From Argopecten irradians (taxonomy: Eukaryota > Mollusca > Bivalvia > Pectinida > Pectinidae), in the NCBI RefSeq assembly GCF_041381155.1, contig NC_091138.1:31551604-31615603 (forward strand): a stretch of 64,000 nt of DNA, in the 5' to 3' direction. Both the position numbers and the translations under genes were made by a program. Shown here piece after piece: positions 37,001-49,539 of the stretch; position 1 is the first letter of the stretch; every line of letters starts with the position of its first letter. The notes beneath the pieces are model-generated. The model did not search any database, had not been told where the DNA came from, and saw nothing but the letters and a program-made list of their open reading frames with translations.

Positions 37001-40000
37001 TCTGTGGTCCTGCTGCAGCATCGTCTAATTTCCTGACTTCACCGCAATTTTTCTTCCCAGTATACAATCCCAAAGAAGACCAGCACGTGTTCCTGCTGTA
37101 GCTTAGTCTAATTTCCTGACTATCCCGTCTTTGCTGCAGCATAGTCCAATTATCAGACTATACAGTCATTTTTTTTCCTTCTCAGTATACTACCCTAAAA
37201 AAGACCAACCTGTGGTCCTGCTGCAGCATGGCCTGATCTCCTGCTCTGCTTGCTGGGTTGATAACCTTGTTAACGAGAGTCTCGGGTTCCTAATGGCGGA
37301 CAACGGCTTTGACGTTTGGTTGGGAAACAGTCGTGGAAATACTTACTCGCGGAAACATAAAACACTCAGCCCCAACGACCCAAAGTTCTGGGAGTGGAGG
37401 TATGTAAAAGTTTCAACCAACTTCATTATTTTTCTGTCTTGTCAGTTTATAAGAATCAACACAAGCTCTAAATGACGCAGTATTCTTTTTGTTTGCTGTT
37501 TTAGTTGGGACGAGATGGCTTTGCATGACTTACCGGCCATGGTTGACTACATTCTAAATGTGACCAATCAGAAGCAAATCTACTACTTAGGGCACTCACA
37601 AGGTACACAGATCGCTTTCTCCGGGCTTGGTCAGTCCTGGAACACAGATAAAGTGAAGATGTTTTTCGCGTTAGCACCTGTCACTACTCTCGGCGGTATC
37701 ATCAGTCCTATCCGACTCCTGACCCCCTTTGCTGAGCCAATACAGGTAAACATTGACGTGGTATATTGTGTAGCGCGAGTGATTGCTTGATGCTGTTGAA
37801 ATATTAAAATTGAATTGAATTAATTTATACATTATGTGTAAATCTGGTGTTTAACTCGATGAAGCTATATTGAAAGCAAATACTTCATATTTAATTAAAG
37901 TCTCGCCTTTTGCAACTGTCTCTAAACGCTACACATCTTTATATATATACAAGTATATTTGTTTGTTTGTGATTTTTTTGTAAAATTTTCCAGACCCTTT
38001 ATGATATATTTGGGAAAGGTGAGTTTCTACCCAGCACAGAGGTCATTAAGTGGCTTGGCCGGACAGCTTGTAGTAAACCTGGAATTGACTTCCTTTGTGA
38101 AAACCTATTATTCGTGCTTGGCGGTTATGACTTCAAACAATTAAACGAAGTAGGTATTTAATTGAAAAGCTAATCAAATTTGGATTTTTTTTCTTTCGAA
38201 AGGTATCATCCCTCATTACGAAAAAATATCCAGTTCATTTCATGAAACGTTTGAATATTTGTTCCGATATTTAATCCAAAGAAACTCATAACTCGCCTGC
38301 AAAATAAACTATGATCTATAGCTTAAGTTTGTGTTACAGACTCGAATTCCTGTGTATGTGGCTAATCATCCAGCCGGCACTTCAGTACAGAACATTGTCC
38401 ACTACGCTCAGGTTGGTTCGCACACTCACCACACTTTAATGTACATACATGTACCGCATTTGAATTATGTAATTTCTTATGTCGCCATGATGGTGTATGT
38501 AATTTGTATATCTCACAAGCTTTTGTTGGGTGCAATACCCAAATGAAGAAAGGTCCTTAACTTTCAATAATATTCATATTTCTTGATTTCTTCGGATTAA
38601 AATTATAAAAATTAATAACGATGACCTAAGTACGGAGCCCTGAAGAACTCCACATTCGAATACTATAATGTGTGGTCACAAGCACAATAAGATCTCTACG
38701 TTTCTGTAAAAACAACGAGAAATAAGACGCGACGCAGGACGTTGCACTAGCCTGACGTATTTTCATGTGATTATAATATTCCAGTCAATCAGAATAATAG
38801 AATGAATATGTTTTAAGTTGTACATTATACAATGACATTTTTTTCCGAAAGAAAAATTGATGTGAAACACAACTATGAAAACGCATGAATTTATACGAAC
38901 TTCTGTTTAAGAAAAAATTCTTTCCATTCTAGTCTGTCCGTCATAACCAGTTCTTGATGTACGACTTTGGTTCTGAGCAGGCAAACCTCGACCATTACAA
39001 CCAGGTAGACATACGATTTTATCAGTAAATATATTTCTGTAAAGCACGTTTGATAAAGATAAAATGAACGCACATACAATAAAACAACAATTTAGACTAT
39101 TGGCTGTAGGCATGTTTCAGTTTCAAGCTGTGAACCGTTTTACTCTCAGTTGACATAAGTCGTATGATAAATGATATCAAATATTCGATTAGGCCTAGGT
39201 GATGCCACCTTGGAATTTTCGCCGATTGAATAGCAATAATCGAATATGTGAAGTCAAATAATGATATTTAAAGATTTTATCTATTAAAAACAGGAGCAGA
39301 CGAATGAGATTTTTTTTAGTTACAAAAGTTACTTACTTTACACCATTACCACCTTTGAAAAGTTTGGGCATCTTCTTTTAATTCAAAATAAAAAATATAA
39401 AAAAAATAATTCATTGCTTGAGCCTTCCCGAAAAAAGTCCGTGGCACTTTGCTTTATATAATCTATATGGAATTAAGTACTGATTCCGCATGCACCCAAA
39501 GCAAACTTACTTATTTTATATGCATTTTTGTGTTCATTAGACACATATGAACACGAATAAGCTTCCGTTATAGTTCAAACGATGGGTATCGTTTACGCTG
39601 TGTCAGCGGTGGATCGTCTTGTAAAAAGTCCACGGTTCCAGAGCATGGCATACACATTAGCTTGACAGTTTTAGGTTTGATATCAGGTACCGATGGAATC
39701 GCGGGACTTGTGTTACAATATAGCAAACCACTATGGCTTATACATTTTGCCACATTGACTTCCGATGTTTTAATGATAATCATGATCTGAATTATGAGTG
39801 AATAAATGTAGACTTGGTGTGGTAATACCTATATACATGAATGTGCGTCCTGTTAACTGACACAAAGTCATTACGCATGTAGTTAAATGAACCAGATTAT
39901 TTATAAAAAATCTTTTAAACACCTGGATATATTTTCGCGGATTGAATAGCAATAATCGAACATGTGAAGTCAAATATATATATATAAGATTTGTCGTCGT

Positions 40001-40489
40001 TTCAAATGAAGTCTAGGGACTATTTTTATTACTTTGACTAAATGATAGAATTGGGACATTTAAATGTTCACTTGTATCTAAAATATGTTTACTGTGAAAT
40101 AGAAAATATCTAAAAATAGCAATTGAAGGATTGTACGATTGTAATAATTTTTGCAGATACAAGTGCATTCTGAATGGCAGATACATATTATACATAGCTT
40201 TATCATACCTGTGATTTGAATTTTTTTCTCGCAGACGACACCGCCCGCCTGGAACGAGTCCCTTGTGACGACTCCAACCGTTGTATACTCGGGCTCCAGG
40301 GACTGGCTATCTGACCCAGCTGATGTTCAAACCCTCCTCCCTAAAATTACAAACTTAGTAGCCTCAAAAGTCATGGACGAATGGGAGCACATGGACTTCA
40401 TATGGGCAATGGATGCACCCCAGCAAGCGTACAATGACATCATTAGACGTATCCATGAACAGGAAGCAGCCGACCAAAACTCGACATAG
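34047..40489 (+). CDS. acid lipase-like protein, tandem copy 2 (intact)
   Basis: Eight exons with clean GT/AG borders: 34047-34154, 34997-35111, 37186-37399, 37505-37745, 37994-38149, 38340-38411, 38933-39004 and 40235-40489. They give 410 residues, close to human lysosomal acid lipase (399). A signal peptide ([15 protein letters not shown]) implies secretion or lysosomal delivery. The N-terminal DPEVYMNV and [18 protein letters not shown] blocks match the family, followed by the oxyanion-hole region VVLLQHGL (84-91), [17 protein letters not shown], and nucleophile Ser177 in GHSQGT. The cap region [18 protein letters not shown] comes next, then Asp349 in [10 protein letters not shown] and His378 in EWEHMDF. 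The expected reaction is hydrolysis of triacylglycerols or cholesteryl esters; which substrate cannot be read from sequence. Intron 2 is expanded to 2.07 kb by about 19 copies of the exon 3 start. Intron 7 has a repeat-flanked insertion. AATAAA lies at 40516-40521. Confidence 0.93.
35510..37150 (+). repeat. array of about 19 copies of the exon 3 start, about 83-bp period
   Basis: Each unit runs pyrimidine tract - CCCAG - TATACTATCCCAAAGAAGAC - CAGTCCGTGGTCCTGCTGCA - GCATCGTCTAATTCCCTGAC - TATACCGTCATTTTT. The middle is the first ~45 nt of lipase exon 3 and the rest is intron. Copies fall near 35514, 35650, 35722, 35803, 35889, 35969, 36057, 36139, 36223, 36311, 36426, 36503, 36588, 36672, 36756, 36838, 36922, 37003 and 37085. 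A longer segment with TTGGTCCAATGTCTAT recurs at 35557 and 36349, a higher-order duplication of about 790 bp. In exon frame most units hit TGA at ATTCCCTGAC. Confidence 0.9.
39216..39976. repeat. 45-bp direct repeats flanking about 670 bp in lipase copy 2 intron 7
   Basis: GATTGAATAGCAATAATCGA and its surroundings (39216-39260) recur at 39932-39976 with two to three differences. Lipase copy 1 has only one weak counterpart at about 31492. Sequence between them that is absent from copy 1 includes CCGTGGCACTTTG, which is shared with 52640-52665. A minus-strand stretch near 39568-39783 is open (…[19 protein letters not shown]) but was not recognised. Confidence 0.55.
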
Positions 40490-40810
40490 ATAAATATCCC
40501 CGCTTCACTTGAATTAATAAATACTAAAAGTAACGATTATATGCTAACGATACATGTCATTAATGAACAAAACAAACATCACGTGACCAGAAGCTATAGT
40601 GATACTGCTTATTGTTTGGATCCCTTTGGTCTCCCACACAGCTCGGCGACGATCAGTTTGCTCCGCCTCGGGAAATAGACAAATCTCGGAAAACCAGAAA
40701 CTTGCTATATCCCTCAACCCCATACTTTGACTGTATACTGTTGGACCGGAGTGACGTCACACATACAATTCATGACGTCAATGCATTGTTTTGAGTCAAT
40801 GTGTATAACA

Positions 40811-40922
40811 AAACAGTTATCGACTGGGTTTTCTCACACAAGCTGTTGCCCTCGGGCAACAGATTGTTTTCGGGTCCAACAAATCATCTGTTGCCCTCAA
40901 ACCCAGTCAACAACTGTATATT
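40811..40922. repeat. foldback repeat with CTGTTGCCCTCGGGCAACAG core
   Basis: ACAGTTATCGACTGGGTTT on the left is inverted as AAACCCAGTCAACAACTGT on the right, with a perfect inner palindrome CTGTTGCCCTCGGGCAACAG. Non-coding MITE-like relic downstream of lipase copy 2. Confidence 0.55.
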
Positions 40923-41500
40923 GTGTTTTTAGGGTTGTCGCATGACGTCGTTTCCCCGATTGTTTTTTTTCACGATTTCATTATTTACATGTTAATATAG
41001 AAATAATAAACATAAGGAAAGAATACGACTTGTGAATAAAATATTTTAGCCTACTTGCATCCCCCCGTGACCTTGATTGAAGGTCAAGGTCGTTTATTTG
41101 AACAAATTGGATGGGTAGACCTTCATCCCAGCATGCCGCAGGCTAGTCCGCTTAACCTGCCTATATTATCAGGCTTTTCCAATTTTTTTTTTTTTTTACC
41201 TAATATATAGTCAGCTCGCGGTACCTCTTAAAAATGTGAAATCGTAGGACAGATTTGGCCTACGCTACGTCAGCGGTATATTTCTAATATAACGTCCATG
41301 TAATGCCGGGAAAACGTACACATACCTATTCATTGGGATCTTATGTACTCCACTGCCCCCATGTTACATCCCATTTATGAAATTTAACAACCCTGCACAA
41401 TGAAATACTTCCGAGACCCTTCTATTTCACACATTTGTAATGGCCGCCGTATAGGCTACACATTAAGTAGAGCACACAGTAGCCAATCAACGTCGCTTCC

Positions 41501-41740
41501 GGTTTTATTTTTTTTAAAAACACCACGTGTAGTTGAAAGATAAACAAAATGCTAGCCAGTAAGAGTTTTATAGTGAAATTATGGTAGACATATACGACAA
41601 GTTGTCAAATATTCAAATTGAACACGACTATTGCTGGTACCGCATCACTTTCGCGATATTCACGTTGCATATACATGTAGCATATATATGGTAGCATTTT
41701 GTTTATCTTTCAACTACACGTGGTTTTTTAAAATAAAACC
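41501..41740. mobile_element. MITE with long terminal inverted repeats, 240 bp
   Basis: A perfect 32-bp inverted repeat (41523-41554 against 41692-41723, beginning CCACGTGTAGTTGAAAGATA) extends outward imperfectly through GGTTTTATTTT to about 50 bp. The interior is unrelated AT-rich sequence. The intact arms suggest recent mobility. Confidence 0.75.
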
Positions 41741-41989
41741 TTGCGGTTATTGAGAAGAAGTCGTTTGAATGAAAAGTTTACGCACGGCGGACGGCACACG
41801 ACAAGGGACGATGCATGATGACAATAGGTCATCCTGACCTATCCTGTAATTTTTGTCCAGGGCAGTTATTGTCAGTTTAGATTGTAAACTGAAAATTCTG
41901 CTTCATATATATAAAAGTGTACCAATTTGGGTTTTTACCAATAATTAGTTTCACGTTTATTAGGCACCAAGGGAAACCTACATTTGAGT

Positions 41990-42255
41990 TCGAATACAGT
42001 GTTTTCCAGGAAAATAGCGATATCAAATTTCAACTATCAAAATTCAAGATGGTAGCTGTCTGTCGGCCATCTTGTTGACATATCGGTCCCAAAATGTATA
42101 TATATATTAGCATCAACGGAAACCTTCATGTGAAATTTGAGGGAGATCCCTTCAGTACTTTTCGATATAATATATATAACGATAATTGTTGGACGAATGG
42201 ACAACTGACCACAGGCGATTTAATAAATAGCCCCTCATCTGATGATTGTGGGCTA
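41990..42255. mobile_element. hairpin-ended tandem-repeat element, copy downstream of lipase copy 2
   Basis: AACTATCAAAATTCAAGATG, GGCCATCTTGTTGACATATC and GAGGGAGATCCCTTCAGTAC, ending GCGATTTAATAAATAGCCCC with a CATCTGATGATTGTGGGC hairpin. It is the paralogue of the element at 32278. A further piece without hairpin lies at 42490-42700. Confidence 0.6.
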
Positions 42256-43048
42256 ATAAAATCATTTACGTAGACTGTTCTGCTTTAATGCTATAAATCT
42301 CTCTTGATCTTGCAATTAGAGATAACGTGAACATATTTTGCAAATCGTTGCAACTTACTTACATCTTATACTTCTACTTATGTTGAAACAAACTTTTAAC
42401 AAACATGTCCTCTCGTTCAGTGTTTTTGCAATCAGTTGCCTTGAGTGAAGATCAATGTCATTTTTAAATATTTTATTTTTTACATTACTTTTCCAGTGTG
42501 TCAATTGATTATCATATCTATAGGGTATGCAAGCTTAAGATTATTATGTTTTAAACCCTCAAATATGAAATATGATAGATCCCTTCAGTAATTCCGCGAA
42601 ATGTCGGCAACAAATTTCTACTATCAAAATCCAGAACAGCTGCCTGCATTGGAGACCATCTTGTTTGACCGACAAGACCGGTCCCAAAAACGCAACGTTT
42701 GTTTTCATGAACTACAAGCTGATTGGTACATTTGACCAGAATTTGGTTAGTTGTTACATGTAATTGATATAAAGAATATTGATGGTCATGAGCAAATCCT
42801 TGAATTTCGTTTTTGACATTTTTCCATTTATTAGTAGCCTCATCCTTAGGCCTAGCTACATGCTACTGACGTAGCGCGCGGTATTGGTGACGTCGTCTCA
42901 AAATACACACATCCTTTACTTAAAGCGTGTGGTTTTCTTTTCTTTTCAAATAACTGCATCGTATTATATATCACTGAAAACGGTTTTTTAATGTACTTTG
43001 ATTTTATTGGTAATAAAGGCGGAAAAGCGAATCATAAAAACATTTTAA

Positions 43049-43613
43049 GGGACAATTCACTCAGGCTAATTCTTTTACATAACCAAGAAGCAAAATATGA
43101 CATGTATTGTTCTACATTTCTTATGAAACATATAACATAAAATATTGACAAATTCCACGTCATTGTTTAGTATTTTAATCTATACCGTTGTAATTATAAA
43201 TCGTTGATCAATACGATTCAGCAGGTAAAATATGTTCGCTGTATCTATACCCGAGCCAACGTCACGCACGTTTAACAAATGAACTACATAACCACTGTGG
43301 AGGTGATAAAATGATTTTTTTAGACGAGCCAATTCACCTAATAAGGTAAACACACTATTGTCAGAGCGATTTGAGCAGTTCTAGACAAAAGTAGCATTAC
43401 TCTACGAGCAAGGGACAGGGTTCGGCATACAAGAAGTTCGACCACAATGTGTAATGGCGGACAGCGAGCGAGTTTGAACACTCCACACGCATTTCACCAC
43501 CATGGGCTTTTCTGGCATATTACAGTAAAACCAACTGATCTAATTTCCATTAGAACTGGTTTTTTCCGATATATGTACAAATTTTAATGTTCTTTTAGCC
43601 TGAATTGTCCCTT
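43049..43613. mobile_element. MITE with GGGACAATTCA ends and TTAA target
   Basis: TTAA stands on both sides (43045-43048, 43614-43617). The left end GGGACAATTCACTCAGGCTAA matches the inverted right end AGGGACAATTCAGGCTAA apart from one extra base and a 3-bp gap. A TTAA target fits piggyBac-type mobilisation. 565 bp, no transposase. Confidence 0.6.
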
Positions 43614-43617
43614 TAAT

Positions 43618-45890
43618 CACGTTTAGTTTCTCCAAAACACCAAGATAACGGCATGTAACGCGTAACATTTACCGGAGTGGTCGTTTCTAAAAATGATCTA
43701 AAATCGCACTAAACATACGCAAAATTAAATGAACATGATTCAAAGATGCGTTATTATATGTCAAATGACATTTATGATCTTTCAATGGTGTTAGATAATT
43801 ACGATGTGGTAAAACCGTCATTATTCGCCTTTACCAAAATGTAACGCTTAACCCAGAGAAAACGATGTTCAATTTCATAGTAATATTGAGAGAAAACTGT
43901 AAGTAATTTCAAGTATTTGAAATAATATACTATATGTGTTTTTATTGAATTTATCACACATATGATATAGCTCAGCTATAATGACACTTTCACTTAAAAC
44001 AGAGAAAATGAAAAAATTCCGTAATTTGTCCACCAAGTGATTTTCTATATTACTTTTTGCAAATATAGCGATTTTAGGGGCATTTATCAGCATATTAGGA
44101 AATATTGAATATAGATATAAAATCAAATTCGCAATGTCTCCCAACTGAAAATTTTATAACACTTTTTAGTTTGATTGTGCGATCAATAATAAAAAATAAT
44201 TGCGTATTTTAAAAATTCCGTAAATTGTCCACTTATAAAACGACGTAAGACCAAACGTCACGACGACGCGTTACGTAACGTCAGTTTGAAACATGTCAAA
44301 TTACATCTAGGTCTAGCTAAAATCGGATTTCATAAAAACAATTACTTAACATTTGAAAACTCACTTCTACTATTAGATTTATAGAAAAAATATGCGTTGT
44401 CATACAGGTAAATGTTTCTTCTATACACAATCATTTCACTTGTAAAGAGATCTAGAATGTATACAAAATTGCCACGCGCGTGATGCATGCTGGAAAATGT
44501 CCTTGTGACTGCATATCTGGTGCGACCTAACGGTGTAGTTTGCCAGTGAACATTTATTCAATTTAACGTAAAAATTATTTTTGATTATCCGAATGTAAGT
44601 GGCCTTGAAGAAGATAAACCTTAGGAGTCTGTAGTTGAAAACTAGAAATGTGTTAAACTCTAGAAAAAGACTGCGAACAAAAAGAGTATATTTTAGCGTC
44701 CAATGCATAACACAGGGATCTGAGATATAGTTACAGTTATTACATACATATATTTAGACACACCAGAGTGTCCACACTCCCTTTTTAGATGTGTTGGAGT
44801 ATAGATAAAAATCAGGAAATTTCATTCTCTTCGTGGTGTATTATACAGTGTACATGTAGAATACGAATTTTACCGATTTTTATCTAGATAAATGATATAT
44901 GGACACTCTGTTAGGTCCAAATTGATATACATTGTACACTGTACTGTTTCTCAGACCCCTGCGATTCATAACTTCAGGCACGCCATTTAAAAAGTGTGAT
45001 TAGAAATCGATCTGCAATAAAATAGAAAGAAAATTATCAATATCGGTCATAAGTGCGTTAATATTTATAGTCAAATCCGTGACGACGACGCGATGATATT
45101 ACAGGTATGTCCCGATCGGTACACCTTAACCACTCGGTCATCATGGCTGCGCAAGTTCCAGTAAGCCTCAATAAAAATAGTGAACATAGTCATGAGGAAA
45201 TTGAAATTCACTCCTACATGTATATGCATAGCCTAGCCTGTACATGTTCGTTATTAATAATAGTGTATCATTCTTTTATTAATGGTACATGTATATTTTG
45301 GATAACGGTAATACATGAATTATAATGATAACTTATCAGAAAAACACCGTCAAAACGACGTCATTTATGTGTTACGCAATATGTCACCAACATCGCGTGT
45401 TACATCATAATTGCTTTATGCTACTGTCTTTCATAAAAATGCAAGATATTGATAAGGACATTTGCATTGCAGCTTCTCCAATTTGAAAATTACTGACCCT
45501 TGGCCATGGCCTGGTCACTCATCAGGTCTCCCGACATACTTATACATAGTTTCCATCTTATGATCCAGAGTGAAGACATTGTATATTTATGTATACAAGT
45601 ATTGATACTTATAAGGACATATCTACCAATCCATCATTTGTCCACCTACGTATTCTACCACTAGCTAATAGCCTTTCACTTATATCTAGGTCAAGTTATA
45701 CACCTTAATATTTTCTCTTTAAACCTATATACCCATTATCCCAAATCAGTGAGGCATGTATTATGATATGCATGATCTATATATGCATCCAGTGGTAAAT
45801 GATCATGAGCAACAGTGCAATTTTTAATTTTTTGTGGAGGACTACTGCATATCAACCGAGGGAAAACACACACCATATACTCCTTTATGA
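43618..45890. other. intergenic AT-rich region between lipase cluster and H2A.Z
   Basis: No gene is seen. A possible small foldback at 44762-44926 has CAGAGTGTCCA inverted as TGGACACTCTG, without a convincing target duplication. Confidence 0.5.
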
Positions 45891-45896
45891 TATAAA

Positions 45897-45902
45897 TTTA
45901 TT
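45897..45902 (-). terminator. possible poly(A) signal of H2A.Z gene
   Basis: AATAAA on the minus strand about 490 bp past the H2A.Z stop codon. This is the first clear hexamer in a region without other genes; the site itself is inference. Confidence 0.35.
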
Positions 45903-46391
45903 ACAATGTTAAATGATAGACATGAAAATATTAAAACCAAGGGGGAAATGAACACATACATTTAAAACCAAATACACATTTAATCTATCATAATTCCAGT
46001 CTGGTGACCATCTATGAACCTACATGTATACAAGTCGAGAAGAGGAAGGACAGAAAAGATGGAAATATTTGTCAAGCTTTATAAGTATTTGTTCCCAATT
46101 GATCTGCTTCCATGCATTTTCCTGTCACTAATAAATCCACTTGCACACTGACAAGGATACATCACAACTGGTCAGTCAACAGCTGCCCAAGAAAAGTTCA
46201 CATGTTATTTTTTACATGAATAGTCAAAATGAAAATTTCCAGACTGGCAATGCATGGGTTAAAATCCAATGGCTTGATGATGAAGTCAAATGAGAAATGA
46301 ATTGAACGTCCATTCGTGAAGCTTGATGGTGCACACTTGACACGACATCCTAATACACTAGACAGCAAACATACAGAAGGAGACGGACAGA

Positions 46392-49300
46392 TTACGTAGG
46401 TTTCTGTGATCCCTTCTTTCCGATGAGGGACTTGTGGATGTGAGGAATGACACCTGAAACGTAGACAAACCAAGCATTACCAATTTGTAAACAATTTAAA
46501 AGAAAAGTTGAATTCATACAACAGAGGATCATCAAAATAACTGTTTTGTTTTATAATTATATATTTTACAAGATACAAGCATGGCTTTCAACAAATACTT
46601 GTCAAAATTAAGTCTCATTCAACCAATTGTTATAACTGTTGGTAAAGATTTACGACTCAACTCCTGGCAGAACCAATCAGATGAAGATTTGACAATTGAT
46701 GAATTATTCATGATACTGCAGCAATATCATTAAAATTAGACTTGTAATTCCGCTCTACTCTAATCAGTGTTTCGTATATGAAATCTTTATTGTGATTGAA
46801 TGTCTCGAAAGTATGAACAGCTACTAGTATGTCCAGAGATGTTCCCATTCAAGGCTAGGGGGTCATGCTTAGGTAGCCCGGAAGGAATGAAGAGTTGTTA
46901 GATTTTGTATTGGAGCCGATTTTAGAGCTCTCTGAACTGCAGCAAATTTGGTCTACATACCCATGATGGGTAAACACAATTTGTGATTTCAACATTGGAT
47001 TGAGGATGCTGACAATGTATTCGAGGTGTACAATATACATACCACCACCAGCAATTGTAGCTTTAATAAGGGAATCCAATTCTTCATCTCCACGGATGGC
47101 CAACTGCAAGTGACGGGGTGTGATACGCTTTACTTTCAGATCCTTACTGGCGTTTCCTGCCAATTCCAGTACCTGTGAAGTTCAATTGTTGTTAAGTATA
47201 CATCTAAAATAGTGACAAAATCAGGATACACAATGCATTAATTCCATTGGTGAATAGACTGGGTCTGAGGGTTTGCAACAAAATTTATCCTCACCATCAC
47301 ATACTTCAATTGTATTGATCATGCACAAATTTTCAGATAAATGTATGTGGAAAAATACTGGAAATCAACATGGTAGTGTTCCATCAGAAGATTCAAGGAT
47401 TTATAAGCGAGAAGGATTCGTGACCGTGTCTTTACATTACTAAACACCACGCGAGACGCCTATGAAGCGGGAATAAAAACCATTTTTCTCAACAAATACT
47501 TGTCTTATCAAGTCAAAGGCAACACCAATGTAAAGTTTATCAAATTTCACAACGTTTACTACTTGCTTAAAGGACAGAATATTTAGAGGATATGTCTTAA
47601 TTTTTCGTTAAAAAAATATGTAAGCTCATGAAATGACGGCCAGTTTCAGAAAGTAAGACTATAACCCTCGCAACCGCAAAATCCGTCGTCGTCCAACGTC
47701 ACAGTCAGTGAACAAATACAAAAGCTCCTGCCTTGTACTTCCCCAAAACCCAGTGTGACTAATCCTTCTAATATACGTCCTTGGAAGATTACTTAATTTA
47801 CAACTATTTGTGTGTATTTTAAACAGTACAAATACAATGTATTGTAATGGCGAGAATGGGTAAGTCTGGGGTTAGTTGTCCACTGGCAGGCAACTAATTC
47901 TCACCATTACATGTGCATATGAATGGTTGAACACAAATTTTCCTAAAATAAAGTCATATTCTGATAGTTGCTTTCATGCAGGTTTTCAGTGGGTTTTTTT
48001 TCACCAGTCCATGCCTTTTCAATTGGGAAAATAACCGAATTTGGAAAAAATTTCAAGAGTATAAATTTTTTTCAAAAAGCACTACCCTTGGGCAAGTAGA
48101 GCCCAATAATTTCCTTGCAGTGGTCCGAAATTAAATTGTTTTTATCAGCTTGAATGGCTGTAAAACGTCTCTGAATTGGAGATGCACCTAGCGACCTATT
48201 TATGCTCATTTCGTTTTTGTTTTCATTTTTTGAAATAAAAATTATTTCTAATCCCAAATTGTTTGTCTTTGGTAATGTAGACGATATCAGGCCTATTTTG
48301 TGTTTTGTTTTGAAGATTACATTTACAATATTTAATAATATCAACTGGACGATTTATAACCCTTACAGCATTCACTATGTACACATAATTTGGAAACATT
48401 TATTTCCTATTATCGTCCCCGAAGGACCCCAACAAAATCATCGAAACATTTCATATGAGGATAGCATTGCAAAATTCCTCGACTCAACTGCATTTACTTT
48501 AATAGTGACTGTCAAATTTAGACGCATATCTCTTATATTCCGCAAAATTCGATAGATATTTGCCGCCTTAAAAATTAAATGAAATGGTAAATCACACTGG
48601 ATCATTTTTGATACCAGGTATGCTAGCTGAAATGTACACAACAATAGATTTCATCAATCGAAGGGAGATAACATCAAAATCGATCATGGCGGTTGGTCCG
48701 CCATTTTGACTGCCCGCGAAATTCTAACTAATGTAAACAATAACACTTATTGTGTTGTTTTGTACCGTGGATCAACCATTTAAGAGTGAAACATTATTAG
48801 ATTTATTCAAAGATTGTATACAAACAGAAAGACCATATACAAAATGAACAAATCAACACGGTTTGTAAATGTAAACATTGCTAAATCGGCATTCACTACA
48901 CAACTGTACTGTACAGTATAGACAACGGAAACGTATCTATTGCATCATTAATTTCAGTTTGAAAGCAACTATCTAATTTGGGATTTCTTATACAATATCA
49001 ATACTTACTTCAGCGGTCAAGTATTCCAAAATTGCAGCACTGTACACAGCGGCTGTTGCACCGACACGGCCATGGCTTGTTGTTCTGTTTTTCAAATGTC
49101 GATGAATACGACCTACTGGAAACTGTAACGGAACGATTTGAATGATAGTATCGTGTGCTGAATACATGCATTATTTCAAATAGTTTATAAACAAAATATT
49201 TCTTCGTCGATAACATATCCGGGTAAACAAACTCGATATCAATATTTACCTGGAGTCCAGCCCTTGCAGAACGAGATACTGCCTTTGCCTTCGCCTTTCC

Positions 49301-49475
49301 AGAGTCTTTTCCTGCTTTACCACCTGCCTATAAATTTAAAATAAAAATATTTCTGAACATTTTTTCCAAAAAATTAAATTAAAAATGTATTAATGAAATA
49401 TCTAGCTATCAAAATACCAATAATTTAACATCCGATGACAAACGATTAATTAGATTTTTAACCGATACATACCAT
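46392..49475 (-). CDS. H2A.Z: histone variant H2A.Z (H2A.V)
   Basis: Five coding exons on the minus strand: 49475-49473 (ATG only), 49327-49250, 49122-49009, 47172-47043 and 46453-46392. They join with GT/AG borders into 128 residues, the length of vertebrate H2A.Z. The N-terminal tail is [20 protein letters not shown]; the histone fold contains [14 protein letters not shown], the variant-specific [20 protein letters not shown], the acidic-patch region [20 protein letters not shown], and the tail [15 protein letters not shown]2A.Z replaces H2A in nucleosomes at promoters and is placed there by SWR1/SRCAP complexes. Introns and expected polyadenylation distinguish it from intronless replication-dependent H2A genes, and no such histone cluster lies nearby. 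The 5' UTR begins upstream of 49476. Complete and intact. Confidence 0.97.
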
Positions 49476-49539
49476 CTTTCTTCTGATAGTTCTCTCGTCC
49501 TGTTGACTGACTGACGCTCACACTGTAAAACCGCCAAAT

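Noticed and set aside
35510-37150. Array of mutually exclusive alternative exons
   Set aside because: Units have acceptors but no donor, and most stop in frame at ATTCCCTGAC; they cannot act as internal cassette exons.
44762-44926. hAT-type MITE with CAGAGTGTCCA ends
   Set aside because: Inverted ends of only 11 bp and flanks without an 8-bp repeat; kept only as a note in the intergenic entry.
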